A program made the translations under genes and the position numbers. The notes under the pieces were generated by a model that had not been told where the DNA came from, searched no databases, and saw nothing but the letters and a program-made list of their open reading frames with translations. Of a stretch of 64,000 nucleotides of DNA, positions 11,531 through 22,600 are shown piece after piece. Origin of the DNA: Nematostella vectensis (lineage: Eukaryota > Cnidaria > Anthozoa > Actiniaria > Edwardsiidae); assembly GCF_932526225.1 (NCBI RefSeq), contig NC_064047.1, forward strand, positions 8,228,994-8,292,993, read 5' to 3'. Position 1 is the stretch's first letter. Every line of letters starts with the position of its first letter.

Positions 11531-13446
11531 ACCACTCACTCGAGAAAAATCAACAACAGAAAGGTATTTAGGAAATTATGTCTATAAGACAAAAGATGTT
11601 GGTAGACTTATACTTTCAAGTTTACTAAGTTTACAGGTTTAAAAGAATACAAAAGAATTGAAAAAAAAATGTTCGCTTTAAAAATCAATTCTTTTGCGGA
11701 CCACTTATCTAAACATATTTTTTACAGAAGGCCAAAATTCCGACGTACAACCGTTGTAGAAAACGCAAGTTTTTTTTTTCTTTTTTCATCCTTTTAAAAG
11801 CACCGCCATATAAGGCTTGTGTTTCTTATTTTTCTCTTTTGGTCTGTTTTTCTCTGTTTTGTGCGTGTATTGTCACGCAGCGATATAAAAAGGAAAATGA
11901 TAAAAAACAACAACAACAGAAAGGTTATTTTTCTACACTGTAATAGCAATTTGTTGCCGCTTTTCTTCAACAATGAGTTTCAATATTTATGCGAATGATT
12001 TCCGAACAAAGAGTGCCTTGCACTATGTCTTTAACAGATGAATATTGTAAATATTAATGGTAAATTACTCTATAGCACAGATCATCGCTAGAAGCTTTCA
12101 TCTTTTAAGCGGCTCATTGGTTCATGACGGGAAAAGAGTTTAGCAATACACTTCTTTTGCAAAAATTGAAAATAAAAATAATTCGAAACATGAAGAAAAC
12201 TTATTTTTTCTGAATGTGATTTTTGGCATAACACAAGGGAGTATATAAAAAAACGTACTTTCTAGGGACTTATTAGTCTCAAATATTGGGTTTCGTGCAG
12301 CTTTTAATTAATGCTCGATAATACTCATAATTTATCTAGAGAAATTCGATTTTATTCGGAAATCAAATAATTTTTATACGATTTCAACTTTCCGTATTTA
12401 CTATCGGTAAAACCTTATCTTTTTTATGCGCAGTAGAAAAAATTACCGTAGGAAAAACAAAATCGATCTCAGCATCGAAATAATGTATATCCAAATTTTT
12501 CTCAAAGTTCGCAAAAATACTAATTAGAACATATCTATTAAAGAGCCGCAAATGCAAATGAGCATACCCGACTATTGAACTTGCCGATTTTTGAGTTCTC
12601 TATGAATATTATTTTTTTCCTTGTTGGTTATTAAATAATAAAAGAATAATAAAAGATCGATAGAAATAGAATAAACATGACGTTTGAAAAGGGTTCAACA
12701 AGTCGAGTGTCAGGACATCACTGTAGTTTAATTCTTGTTTTCAAAAACGGTTTTAAAACGGATATTTTAAAATGTGAGGAAAATAGAGTGAGTTTTATTC
12801 CGTTGCAAGCTAATCGCCATTTAATTTCATAACGAACTTATCCCGGTTTACGTTCTAAACCCCTCCTCATGTGAAAAAAGATACTCAATTCGGAACAATG
12901 AAAAAGCCATTCAAAAAAACATTTTAGAACGGGACTATTTTCTGGAATAAAATTGATTTTTGTTCCATGTGAACAGCTCTTGAATAATCGTTAATGAAAC
13001 TCATCCCAGTATTTGCAAAAACAAGAGCTGTTCTGAAATAAGACTCGTTCTAGCAAAGTTATTTAAAAAAATAAAAAAAATGGCAAAAAAAGAAAACGTG
13101 CTAATCTATAACAGCAAATATACATAACACAGGGATATGACAATAATAAGATCGTGTAAAAAGTAGGTAATACATGATTGAAATGCTCGCATTCTTCAAC
13201 CAAAATATATCCCTCCCATTATAGGACATTACGAAAAAGAATTTCCCCTTTTTTGCCATAAAAATAATAGATTCACATTTAATTTTTCTTATTTTTAAGG
13301 AAAAAGACTGTTAAACCCCGCCAGGTAAATGAGAAATCAAAAGAGAGTCTATTATGCCATTCAATACCATTCAAATTCCCTTTATGGTAATAGTCAACGG
13401 TAATATCGGAGAATTAGGGAATTAGCAAATAAGGTTAACATTTTTC

Positions 13447-13855
13447 AAGGGCACAAAACGGATCTGTTCCGCAGCCCGTCTTTTTTTTGCTGGCTGGGGA
13501 AATGTTAGACCCCTCGGCTGCTGGGGAAAAATTGTACCGAATGGTTCTGCTGGCAAATTTGTGGAGTCGAACTAGTTGTGCTGGGAATATTTTTGGAGGC
13601 GCTGGGGCGGATGCTTGGGAAATAAATCGTCCCGATCGGTTATACGGGCAATTATTCATGTGCTAAAATGCCTAACCACTGCTGGTAAAGAAAAAATAAT
13701 AATTAACGGTCCCTCCTGGTAAAAAGGAAGATATTTCTCAGTAACTTTTAAAATGGATATTTTCGGCATCAGAACAGATCCAAACGACGAAATATGCCAT
13801 TTTAACGTGTTTCGGTAAGGGCGGCTCGTTATATGCCCTTTTTTTTTTACCTCTA
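13447..13855. other. Insertion that interrupts the right inverted-repeat arm
   Basis: The left arm runs uninterrupted where the right arm has this ~410-bp block. It is marked by repeated GCTGGGG/GCTGG motifs (near 13490, 13522, 13579, 13600). No coding potential or clear terminal repeats are visible, so it may be a small unidentified insertion or the part deleted from the left arm. Confidence 0.4.
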
Positions 13856-14059
13856 CTTCTTTGTTTCACTTGGTTCGATGTGCACTGGAATAAACGATTA
13901 ATCTTTCGATTCACAAGTGGTTCATGGTAGTGGTTCAGCCAGTTCGTTGCCAGTATGGTTAGGGAAGTTAGGAGTGATTTTCTATTTAAACCTATTTAAA
14001 CTATTTAAACGTGTAGTCTCCCCCAGTATCGTGCAAATTACATAACACTGTTAGCTTAC

Positions 14060-14745
14060 AACTACTTTCAAATGTATGCAGAATCCCGAGTTTCCAATTC
14101 TGTCATTCAATAATCATTCGACAAGATTAGTACTTCGTGGATGTCATAACCATTCTCAATTTTAAGACGATCTCTCAATCGTGTTCTTTACATCACCTTA
14201 CATGAAGTATATTGCTAATCTCTTCTTTCGTGATCCATGAGCTCAAAAACAAAAAAGCGTTTAGCGAAGATATGGACTGGAGAGAAATTTCCCATCAATA
14301 TTTACAAAACTCATCTGTTGAAGACACTTGCAGGGCACTTTTTGTTAGGAAATCATTCGTATACGATACCAAAAAACGCTACTTTGAACACGGGGACATG
14401 ACAGACTGCCTTTGCTTAGCTTATTAGCTGTAAGCATATTTGTGAGCTTTATTTATTTTAAATCAGAATCCTTTCGTTCTAGGCCTGAATATATGTTTGT
14501 TCAGTGTTGTCAACAGATGCTGTGCAGATAGTTGTTAGCTTTCATGTTTTGAGCGGCTCACTGGATCATGCCGGAAGAAGAGCTAAGCAATACACTTCAT
14601 GCAGTATGATTTTAGGAACTCGATGGGAGATCGTCTCTTATATGGGAATGCTTATGACATCCACGAAGTACTGGCCTTGTCGAATGATTTTCGAATGACA
14701 GAACATTGGAACTTGGGATTCCGCATACATTTTAAAATAGGTGTA
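14060..14745. mobile_element. Inverted-repeat element with a transposase fragment at its centre
   Basis: The stretch 14067-14225 (containing CATTCGACAAGATTAGTACT and GTGGATGTCATAA) is repeated in inverted, diverged form at about 14590-14740 (AGTACTGGCCTTGTCGAATG, TTATGACATCCAC). The segment between the arms includes a transposase N-terminal fragment. A related stretch occurs at about 12045-12150 in the right arm of the large inverted repeat (AGCGGCTCATTGGTTCATG versus AGCGGCTCACTGGATCATG), so this family was inserted more than once here. Confidence 0.6.
14248..14427 (+). pseudogene. Transposase N-terminal helix-turn-helix fragment (Tc1/mariner-IS630 type)
   Basis: The frame reads KAFSEDMDWREISHQYLQ, then SSVEDTCRALFVRKSFVY and KRYFEHGDM, ending at TAG/TAA at 14425-14430. 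The pattern (Tyr/Phe-Ser-x-Asp-x-x-Trp-Arg, a helix, 'SVE-x-x-x-x-LFV-x-x-S-VY', 'KRY-x-x-x-GD') is that of the DNA-binding helix-turn-helix at the start of IS630/Tc1-mariner-like transposases. The catalytic DDE domain is absent, so this is a relic in a non-autonomous element. The family call rests on recognition of the motif only. Confidence 0.5.
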
Positions 14746-15596
14746 AAAGACGCTAAGCATTGCTCAGCCCAGCTTTGCTACAAATAGTTGTATTTTTAGA
14801 GATGCAGCACGGTGTTGGAAAGTTAATGTTATCCCCGATCATGTAAACTAACCTATTTAAAAGTAAAACAGAATCCAGGATAGTAACGAGTGAAAGTTGC
14901 CTTCTGTTATCAAAAGTCACGTGAGTAGCATATTTACTCCCCGGCTTGCGCTTTCCATGACGCGTGGCTGCTAAGTCTCTCTTGTCTCTAAATTGACGGC
15001 GTGGAATTCATCCTTTTGTTAATCTATGCAAAAGTCGTTTCTGACACGTCAGCAGGTCAGTTAGATATTTATTACTTCCACTTTCTATTCGACATTTCAC
15101 TTATTTGCTTTACATGGATCTCTTCATTGGTTAACTAAGCATGCGTAGTTAGTATTTAGCAAAACCAGTTTATATTTGCCAGGCTCAAATAACAGGTTAA
15201 AGATTACCTTTATCTTTAATCTTACCGCTGTTACATTACTTAATTTTGAAAATTAATATAGTCAAACTCTTCGTATTACTTTGCTTTTGTTATTTCTATC
15301 GAAGGAATTTAGTCTTAGTCATTAATATTATTTGATAGTTATGTTCTTCCAAAGTCAAAATCCGATCTAGTATTTTTACATTATCCTTAAACCAGTTTGA
15401 CCAGTTTATTAATGAGTTAATTTTAATTTTTTAATGAGCTAAATTGATTTTTTCTGGTTAAAAAATTTCGACCCTCCCCTAATCTAAAGCACAAAAATGG
15501 TGACCCTCCCTTTAAAAGGCGGCCAAAAATTAAGGCCCTCCCCCGGGACAAAAAAAGCGTACTGGTTACTTTATTCAAAGTACACCATTCATAGTT
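14746..15596. other. Intergenic, no feature recognised
   Basis: AT-rich DNA without coding-like frames. A run of CCCTCCC-containing sequence near 15470-15555 (ACCCTCCCC, GACCCTCCC, GCCCTCCCC) resembles the C-rich internal part of dispersed elements seen elsewhere in the window, for example at 16320-16385. Confidence 0.5.
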
Positions 15597-15752
15597 TCTG
15601 AGGCTAAGTTCAAACGCCGTATTATCCATGAGCAGTATCCAATGCAAATGTGTGCAAATGAAGATGAAACAATCACTCCATTCATTTGCATGCATTTGCA
15701 TTGAATACGGCTCGTGTAATACGACCTTTGAACAGGCTGAGATGCTCCACCT
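15597..15752. repeat. Foldback element with paired ATTTGCAT octamers
   Basis: The left arm (CTGAGGCTAAGTTCAAACGC near 15599, through AATGCAAATGTGTGCAAATG at 15642) is mirrored by the right arm (CATTTGCATGCATTTGCATT at 15685, then CCTTTGAACAGGCTGAG near 15726). The hairpin stem is near-perfect for its inner 22 bp with a loop of about 19 nt. The stem carries four ATTTGCAT/ATGCAAAT-type octamers, the POU-factor recognition sequence. It is most simply a short palindromic transposon. Confidence 0.6.
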
Positions 15753-16514
15753 ACGGCACGTTCTTCCAGGAGCACCAGCAAATTCTATAACCGTATGAGC
15801 ACTTTTTACGGCGCCGTGCTGTACGAACAAAGAAAAGGGATTGGGCAATTTACCAAGAAAAAAAATATGCTATAGGGGGGTCTGGGAAAGCTCCCCCGTA
15901 AAAATTTTGCCATTTTGAACATTTGAAATAGAAACAGCATCATTGGCTCTAGCCCAACTGAAATTTTATTTACATATATTTTTATACCAACAATCTGAAA
16001 AGTTAGTTGGGGGGAGCGGGGAAAGTTTGACATGAATGGAATGCGTATGTTCAGTATTGGAAATTAATAAAAACAAAACTTCAAAAGATAAAAAAATTAG
16101 AAGGACTTAGGAGATAACGATTTTTAGCGCCAGCCAAACGAAAGTCTTGAAAGTGTAAGCAGAAGGTGCATCACATTCATTTAGCTTTATAAAAGGTGTC
16201 TGGGGGTTCTCCCCAGGAACTTGTGAAATTCCAGACTTTTAGGGGGCTCGGAAACTGATCAGAATATCTGTTCAAAAACCATGTATTAGTTAAGGCCATT
16301 CCCCAAATCTGAGTTAAAAAAAAAAACGCAACCCTCCCCATAAATATAGCAGCCTACCCCGTTAAATAACGCCCCCCCCCTTATTATTCCGTAAGGGATG
16401 AAGCCAGGTTTTATCTATGCAATGCAAACCTGTATACACCCCTTCATACATTTTTTTCATGGTTTCCGTTATTTAATATTATTAAGTGCTTATGTCCCAT
16501 ATCTAAAATGTATT

Positions 16515-16830
16515 TCTTATTTTTCTTCATCAACATCCTCGCTCATATGTGATTCGCTGTCTTCCTCGCTCTCTTTCTTTTCTGTTTTCTCGTGCCGCGC
16601 TTTTCTTGCAAGGAGAAGATCGAAAAGCCTTTTTGCTTCTTCTGCGTCATCTATAGCGTCAACCTTTATCAGGTTGACAACCTGGATTTAGTTGCATCTT
16701 TGAGAAATTTAGTGCCTTCACTTTTCCGAATTAATGTTTTCAGCCAATTCATCCACTTTCTGTCCAGCTTGTAGCTAATCTCTTGCTTGCGTCCCTTTAT
16801 TATTGTCGTTGCCGTTCTTTCCTTTGCTTC
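16515..16830 (-). pseudogene. Coding-like, frameshifted minus-strand fragment of unknown identity
   Basis: Two overlapping frames read like protein. The first (about 16830-16670) gives KKEEAKERTATTIIKGRKQE followed by ISYKLDRKWMNWLKTLIRKS. The second (about 16685-16520) gives VVNLIKVDAIDDAEEAKRLF and an acidic Lys/Glu/Ser tail ending DVDEEK and stop. The switch falls at CCAGGTTGTC near 16683, which could be a frameshift or a splice junction. The charged tail and continuity suggest a remnant of a real protein rather than noise, but I do not recognise the family and there is no start codon or promoter evidence. Confidence 0.25.
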
Positions 16831-17376
16831 TTCTTTCTTCGGTTTTCAGAAGGAGGGAAATGAAACTATGGGTAAAGAGTAAGGAGGGGGGGGGGGGGGG
16901 GGCATGGAAAAAACTGTTTCAGTTTTTTGTCAAATTTTTTATCATATTTATGAAGAACGTTTTGATATTTGCGATGCACGTTTTTGACACGCCTTGCTAG
17001 GGCGCCATTGTGTAGTTTAGCGCATGCGCATCCCCGCAGAACATGCTATTTTTTTATTCTTTTTATTTACCATAATAATGTTTGTTGTCATATGCAATAT
17101 TCTTATTACAATTGGTGGGAGGACTAAACAAACCCTAACAGGCTTTTACAAGTAGTCCACCTTTCTAAAAGGATCATATATATATGGCTGCTATATATCA
17201 TATACTATATATACAGTTATTCTTATTTTACTAATGTCATTTCTCACTTGTGTCGCAATCTGAAACATAAAGCAAGCGCGTTGTGATTCGTTCGCAAGAA
17301 AAAAAAAATTAACTCACTAATAATAAGAATAATATACAGATTTAATGTAATAACGTAAGCCTATTTTCGCGTCTAG

Positions 17377-17504
17377 TGACGTCATTGATGACATCACAAT
17401 CACGTTACCATATTGGTGCACCCCCCTTGACACGTTCATGAGATAGGAATCTTTTTGTTCTTAATGAAATGGGAATATTTTTAGTGACGTCACCGATGAC
17501 GTCA
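17377..17504. promoter_or_regulatory. Three perfect CRE palindromes (TGACGTCA) in 128 bp
   Basis: TGACGTCA occurs at 17377-17384, 17485-17492 and 17497-17504, plus a near-match TGACATCA at 17389. The first and second sites lie in a diverged ~108-bp tandem duplication (each followed by a stretch ending GCACCC-CT-GACAC). This octamer is the CREB/ATF binding site. No nearby gene start is evident, so it may be a transposon-borne cluster rather than a host promoter. Confidence 0.4.
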
Positions 17505-17701
17505 AACAAATCACCCATTTTGCACCCTCCTCGACACAAACATAACACCTGACAAGTTTGGTTGTAAAACACGTTTTTTTTTTTCTTTTTGCACTAAAAA
17601 ATAACCGTCTTCTTAACTAACAGAGAAGTGGTCGGAGTCAAACTCTTCTTGTCACATGAGCAGGGTGGGGTCCGGACCCCCGTACCACATCTGGACAAGT
17701 A

Positions 17702-18128
17702 CAGTAAAAAAAAAACCCGCGTGTAAGAACCTATAGGCAGACATTTTGGATTTTGAATACCCCAAAATATAAGAACCTACTAAGCTAAACAAATTCAAAA
17801 GGTTCTTCTATGATTAGTGACTATTGAAAATGAAACAAATTACAGGCCTTTAAAATTTAAACTTGCTAAACATTTGGCTGGTCCATTATTTAGATATGAT
17901 TACAGATACAACACATACATACAGTAGGATATCTCTTTAGCAAAATGGCTAAGTATTCAGTCACACTTTGGTATTATGAATCCTACTACTGATTTAAGCA
18001 ACTTGGAAAAAAAAAGAACCTAATAAGAACCTATTTTGCCTTGTTTATTAGCAAGTATCCCAAAATATATGAACCTGTTTTGCCAAACTTGAAAAAAAAA
18101 CCAGGTTCTTACACGTGGGTTTTCACTG
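17702..18128. mobile_element. TA-flanked MITE (mariner-like ends)
   Basis: The left end CAGTAAAA...CGTGTAAGAACCT is matched by the reverse complement of the right end (AGGTTCTTACACGTGGGTTT then CACTG at 18124-18128). Both ends abut TA (17700-17701 and 18129-18130), the target duplication of Tc1/mariner elements, and the CAGT terminus is also typical. About 427 bp, with internal copies of AAGAACCTA and no coding potential. Confidence 0.75.
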
Positions 18129-18130
18129 TA

Positions 18131-19349
18131 TATTTATTTACACTAAGGAAATAATAATCCTCCCCTGCATAAGCAGTGAACCTTTGTTTGTTCAAAAGGC
18201 ACTTTCAGATACGAGGACGACGACTTTATAGCGGTAGAAAACAATGGAATTAGTTAAAGGCCACACGTTGAAGAGGGTCCTGTCTGATAGGTTTCACCGT
18301 TTCCCGCCAAACCACGTGAAAATTCAAGTTTTACAGTCTAGCAAAAACGTGGAAGCTTGAAGTATAGACTGGTTTAGCTTTGTTTGCTGTGTAGAAATAA
18401 AGTCTTTGTATGTTCATTGAAACTAGTTTTAAACTTATCATCTAATGCAAGTGTTCTTCTCGACCACACCGTCCTAGCTGTCACCGTTGTCTCATCTTAA
18501 AGACCCTAATACTCTCCCGCCAGGTTTTGGCGGGAAAATCTGAAACGTATTTTCCTAAATCCGTTAAAATTCAGAGACGGCAATACCACAAAATATTGGA
18601 GGATTGTTTTCTATTGCAGTGCTACCCACAATGAAGCGAAGAATAATTTAAAGTCGAGAATTGTATGCGAAAAAAGAAAATATCGTTTTGTTGTAGGTTT
18701 TAAAAACAGCGCGCGCTCGTAAGAATGTCGCCATTCTTGATTGCGAATGCAGCGCGCGCGCACAATGCAAAAACAATTCTAAGACTTAAAAATATCTGCA
18801 AAATTTTTCAGATTTGTTTCTTGAAGTTAAATAATCATTTGCCTACCAGGTTGGGATATAAAGATGACGGTAAAAATTGTAACCACACAACGTTCTTCAG
18901 CAATAACTAAGTAGACATGAAGACGGGAACCGGTTTAGCGCGCGCATATGTTTTCTCATGTAATTTGGTTGACATCTCGATCTACGTCACAAATGACTGA
19001 AACCGGGCCTTTCAGTTCACGGCCTTTTTTCGGAAAGTTGACCAAAATACCTCATTAATACAGATTTGAGTTATTCGCGCGAACGCGTGTTTTATAGGGT
19101 CCATACGAACCACATACCGTTTGGAATATGAAAATATAAAGAATTGACAAAGTCTATCAACTCTGAAAGGTTATATGGACTTTAAACATTATAGATGGAT
19201 TTTTATAGATAAATTTATTGTTAAGAATGACTGAATTCAAAGCTTACAACAAAGCGTGCTTATTTGGATACATGCTAGAATGCATGGTAGTCTGCTTCAG
19301 GCTACGGCAACACTGAGTTCTTGTGCTCTCGGCTTTATAGCGGGTAGAG
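18131..19349. other. Intergenic with a probable further inverted-repeat element
   Basis: Around 18225-18625 the ends (GGTAGAAAACAAT near 18231 and ATTGTTTTCTATTG near 18603) are inverted relative to each other, and TTTCCCGCCAAA (18299) faces TTGGCGGGAAAA (18526); these are E2F-like sequences but more likely internal element repeats. GC-rich CGCGCGC patches occur at 18708-18762 and 18940. No gene is supported. Confidence 0.35.
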
Positions 19350-19688
19350 TTTATTCAAAAACAGAATAGGCACCATCAGTTGCAAAACAAGTGGGGAGCT
19401 TGATTTGAAAGGCCTGTAAAAAGGATTATGGGATTGTTTGGCTAGATAGAGCAAAGCCAAGATGTCTACCTCTCCAGCAAGACGGTCTCACAATCAGGGT
19501 CTTCAATTAGGACAAATTCGTTCAAGCAATCGAACAGGAAAATCGATATTCATGGCATCATTATACGGGTGACATCATTGGTTGCTCGCGGACGGTTCCG
19601 CAAGCCTAATGAAGCTCGCAATGCTTGAGCCGCGCCACCGATGCTAAGGCAGATGTTGGCGAGTCGCTTTAAGCTCGAGATTGCGACG

Positions 19689-22600
19689 TCATAACTCTCT
19701 CGTGTGCTTTTCAGTAACCGTCCCACATGGCTTGTGCAGAGATTGCCCTAGAGGAGTGGGAAACGAGCCCGCGAGACACGTGGCTGCGGTTGATATTCGT
19801 GGTGGGACAACGGGTAAAAGTGCAGGGACCTCGCTACCACTGAACACAAATTCCGGCCTAGGTAACCTAGGTAACTGCCACGGCGTGTTACTCCCACATG
19901 GAACAGGTTCGGAAAGCACATTTGACAACAGACCTGGGCCTTCGGGGACTCTTATGGTTGAATCCGTAGGAATCGGAACTAGAAAGTTTGCCGGGCTTGT
20001 AAGGTTCGCAGGGTTTGTAAGGTTCGCAGGGCTTGTAAGGCTCGCAGGGTTTGTAAGATATACGGGCTGCAAAGTCTGGGCAATTAGACGGTCACTAAGG
20101 TTATTTGTTTTGCTTACAATTTTACTTGAGGTCACATGGCTTGTGCTTTTGGGATCTGGGTGATAGGGTGCTGTAGAGGTTCTATGGACATTTCTCGCAT
20201 TCTCAGAAGCAAACGAAGTCAAGGCCAGTGGAAACGCGCATTCTGCCCAAAGATTTCTTTCCTGCTCCATGGGAAATCTTGATCCCATCTTGCCTGGCCC
20301 TTCCCGGTTCTCACATACAGCATCTCCATTTGATTCCTTGTAACACCCTCCGACACGAAACTCCAGATCATGGCTATTAAGTGACCTCATCATTGGGCCA
20401 AGCTGACTTGACGACCTAGGGCACTCGTTAACCTCATAGCTTAACCCCTCATTTACTCCCTCAATGCTGGATGCGCTCTTTGGATTGTTATTGCTATTTG
20501 CTGCTGGGATGCTAAAGCTATCGACTACACTAACTCCCATACTTGAACCTCCACGGATATTATCATTTACATGCGAACCAACACTGAATGCCCCACCAAT
20601 ACTAGGCCACACCTGTGCAGGGTTTTGTGCTCCACCCAAACTCAGGTGATCTTCGCGAGTAACCAATTCATGGACGTTATTTATACCAGTCAAGTATATA
20701 CTGCAATTATTACTTTCAGGCAAAGAAGTGACTACCAGACCCTTCCCAAATACATCTTCTTTTGGCTGACTACAGCTTAAACTTTTTTTAGTTACTCTAT
20801 CGTTTTGCTGGAAGGTTGAATCAGCTGTTTCTCGTTCGAGGGAGCTACAGTTTATTTCGGCAAGATGGCTAACGCCACTTCTCGGATGCACATCAATACA
20901 TCTGCGGGAGGCTTCTGTAGCATCGACTGGACTTTCAATTTCTTGATGAGGGTAAGATGGACTGCCATCTAGGGGGGATCTCTGATTATTGTAGAGCCCC
21001 GATAAAGAAAGCGTCGCAAACTGGAGCAAAGTGGAGCCCGTAACAGGTGGGAGGTCAGCCAAAGAGAAGCCTCTATTTTCAGGACCAGCATAGCAAACTC
21101 TCCCAGTAACGGTATTAAGATGTGACGGGCTAGTTCTTATTTCGTCTCTGGGTTCTATTACCTTATAAGTAGCGGATATCGGAGATGTATCATCATTATA
21201 AGTAGATGAGCTCAAATATGAAACCGGTACCAGAGTAGAATTGATTCTATCAGTGCCGCATGTAGGGTCTCCAGCCCTTTGCGCTATGACTTCGCTCACT
21301 CTTTCCTCGTTTTGATTGTGTGAGCCGAGAGAACCACATGAAAGCACATCTACATTACTATCGTGATCACTGATTGTATTATCATTGTTCAAGTTAATAG
21401 CTTCGCCATACTGATTAGGGTTTATCTGTCTATAAGTACGAGAAGGACCACACTGAGCACCCGGGCTTGTGAATTGTGCAGCGCAAGCTACAGACGGAGA
21501 GGAGCCTGGACCAACGTTATAAGACTCGGGCATATTTGGGCATAAATTGACTATGTATCGAGAATTCATTTGGCAATCACGTCCACTGTAAGGGTAGGAA
21601 GACGACAAAAACTCTCGGTTTTCTGACAAAGCAACTCTCTCTGTACTTATATTCTCACCACTAGGCACACACGCAGTCACTGTTGAAGTGCTAGCTGGCC
21701 TAAAAAAATCGAACGCTATTCTTCGATTGTCGGATGTAATACGGTCTGATACACTGAAAGATGATACATGGTGATTCGGTGAAGTATTTAGTACAGCAGT
21801 TTCGGGGCTAATACCAGCACTCTCTTTGTTGTAGACATTTTCAACACCTTTTTGGTCATCCGTTGTCACATCAGTCCTTATCGATCTGCAATGGTCTTCA
21901 TCTTCCAATTGCTGCGTTATAGTATTTGTCATGGGCGACGTCTCTGTGTATGTGTTGTGTGACACCACCGATCCTGTACTACTTATTACGACAGTCTCAG
22001 TAGTAGTCACACAATCTCCATCACTTGTGATCCCTTGAGTTCGTAATACATGCACCTTTGAGTGCGACTTGAGCCCTTGGTGTGTTGAGAAGGCTTTGGA
22101 GCAGCCATCGTTTTCACATGAGTATGGCCTCTCACCAGTATGTCTACGGGAGTGCACTTTGAGGTGATGCGACGCAGTGAATGCCTGGCCACATCCTAGC
22201 TCTCGGCACTGGTATGGCCGCTCCTTAGTGTGTATCCGCTCATGTTTGCGAAGGTCACTTTTTGTCGTAAAGATTTTCTCACAAGGTGTGAATTCACAGT
22301 TAAAGGTGGTGCCACTGTGGATTCTTTTATGTGCGTTTAGCCTGGTGACCAAGACAAAAAAAAATTATCAGGATTATAAAGAAAAAGTAATAACAATCTT
22401 CTTTACATCTACTGGTGCATTTTGTACCTTCATGTGATGGATTAGTAAGTATGAAGCAGTATTAGATATTGAAGAGGATGAGTTAAGTAAATGTACAAGT
22501 AACATAAATCTAGATATTACATTACTGCACTTGTCAATATTTAGTGAACACTCGCAGACGATTTTCAACGGCTTAATCACCTATGTACTAGCTTCTGTCA

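Larger units (their letters stand above)
4385..13985. mobile_element. Composite ~9.6-kb unit bounded by long inverted repeats
   Basis: The DNA at about 4399-6670 reappears, reverse-complemented and with indels, at about 10810-13975. Matching landmarks include the outer ends (AACGAACTGGCTGAACCACT near 4424 and its complement near 13940), the central stretch at 5875-5972 versus 12270-12370, and inner segments at 6225-6320 versus 11336-11480. Each arm terminates internally in the same 22-bp satellite. The roughly 4.1-kb centre contains a MITE, a C2H2 zinc-finger gene, microsatellites and a reverse-transcriptase fragment. It could be a giant foldback or DNA transposon, or an inverted segmental duplication; no transposase for it was found and the exact ends and target duplication are not resolved. 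Confidence 0.6.

Noticed and set aside
19681-20163. Plus-strand 160-codon frame antisense to MTF-1
   Set aside because: Shadow of the minus-strand MTF-1 coding exon; no independent motif.
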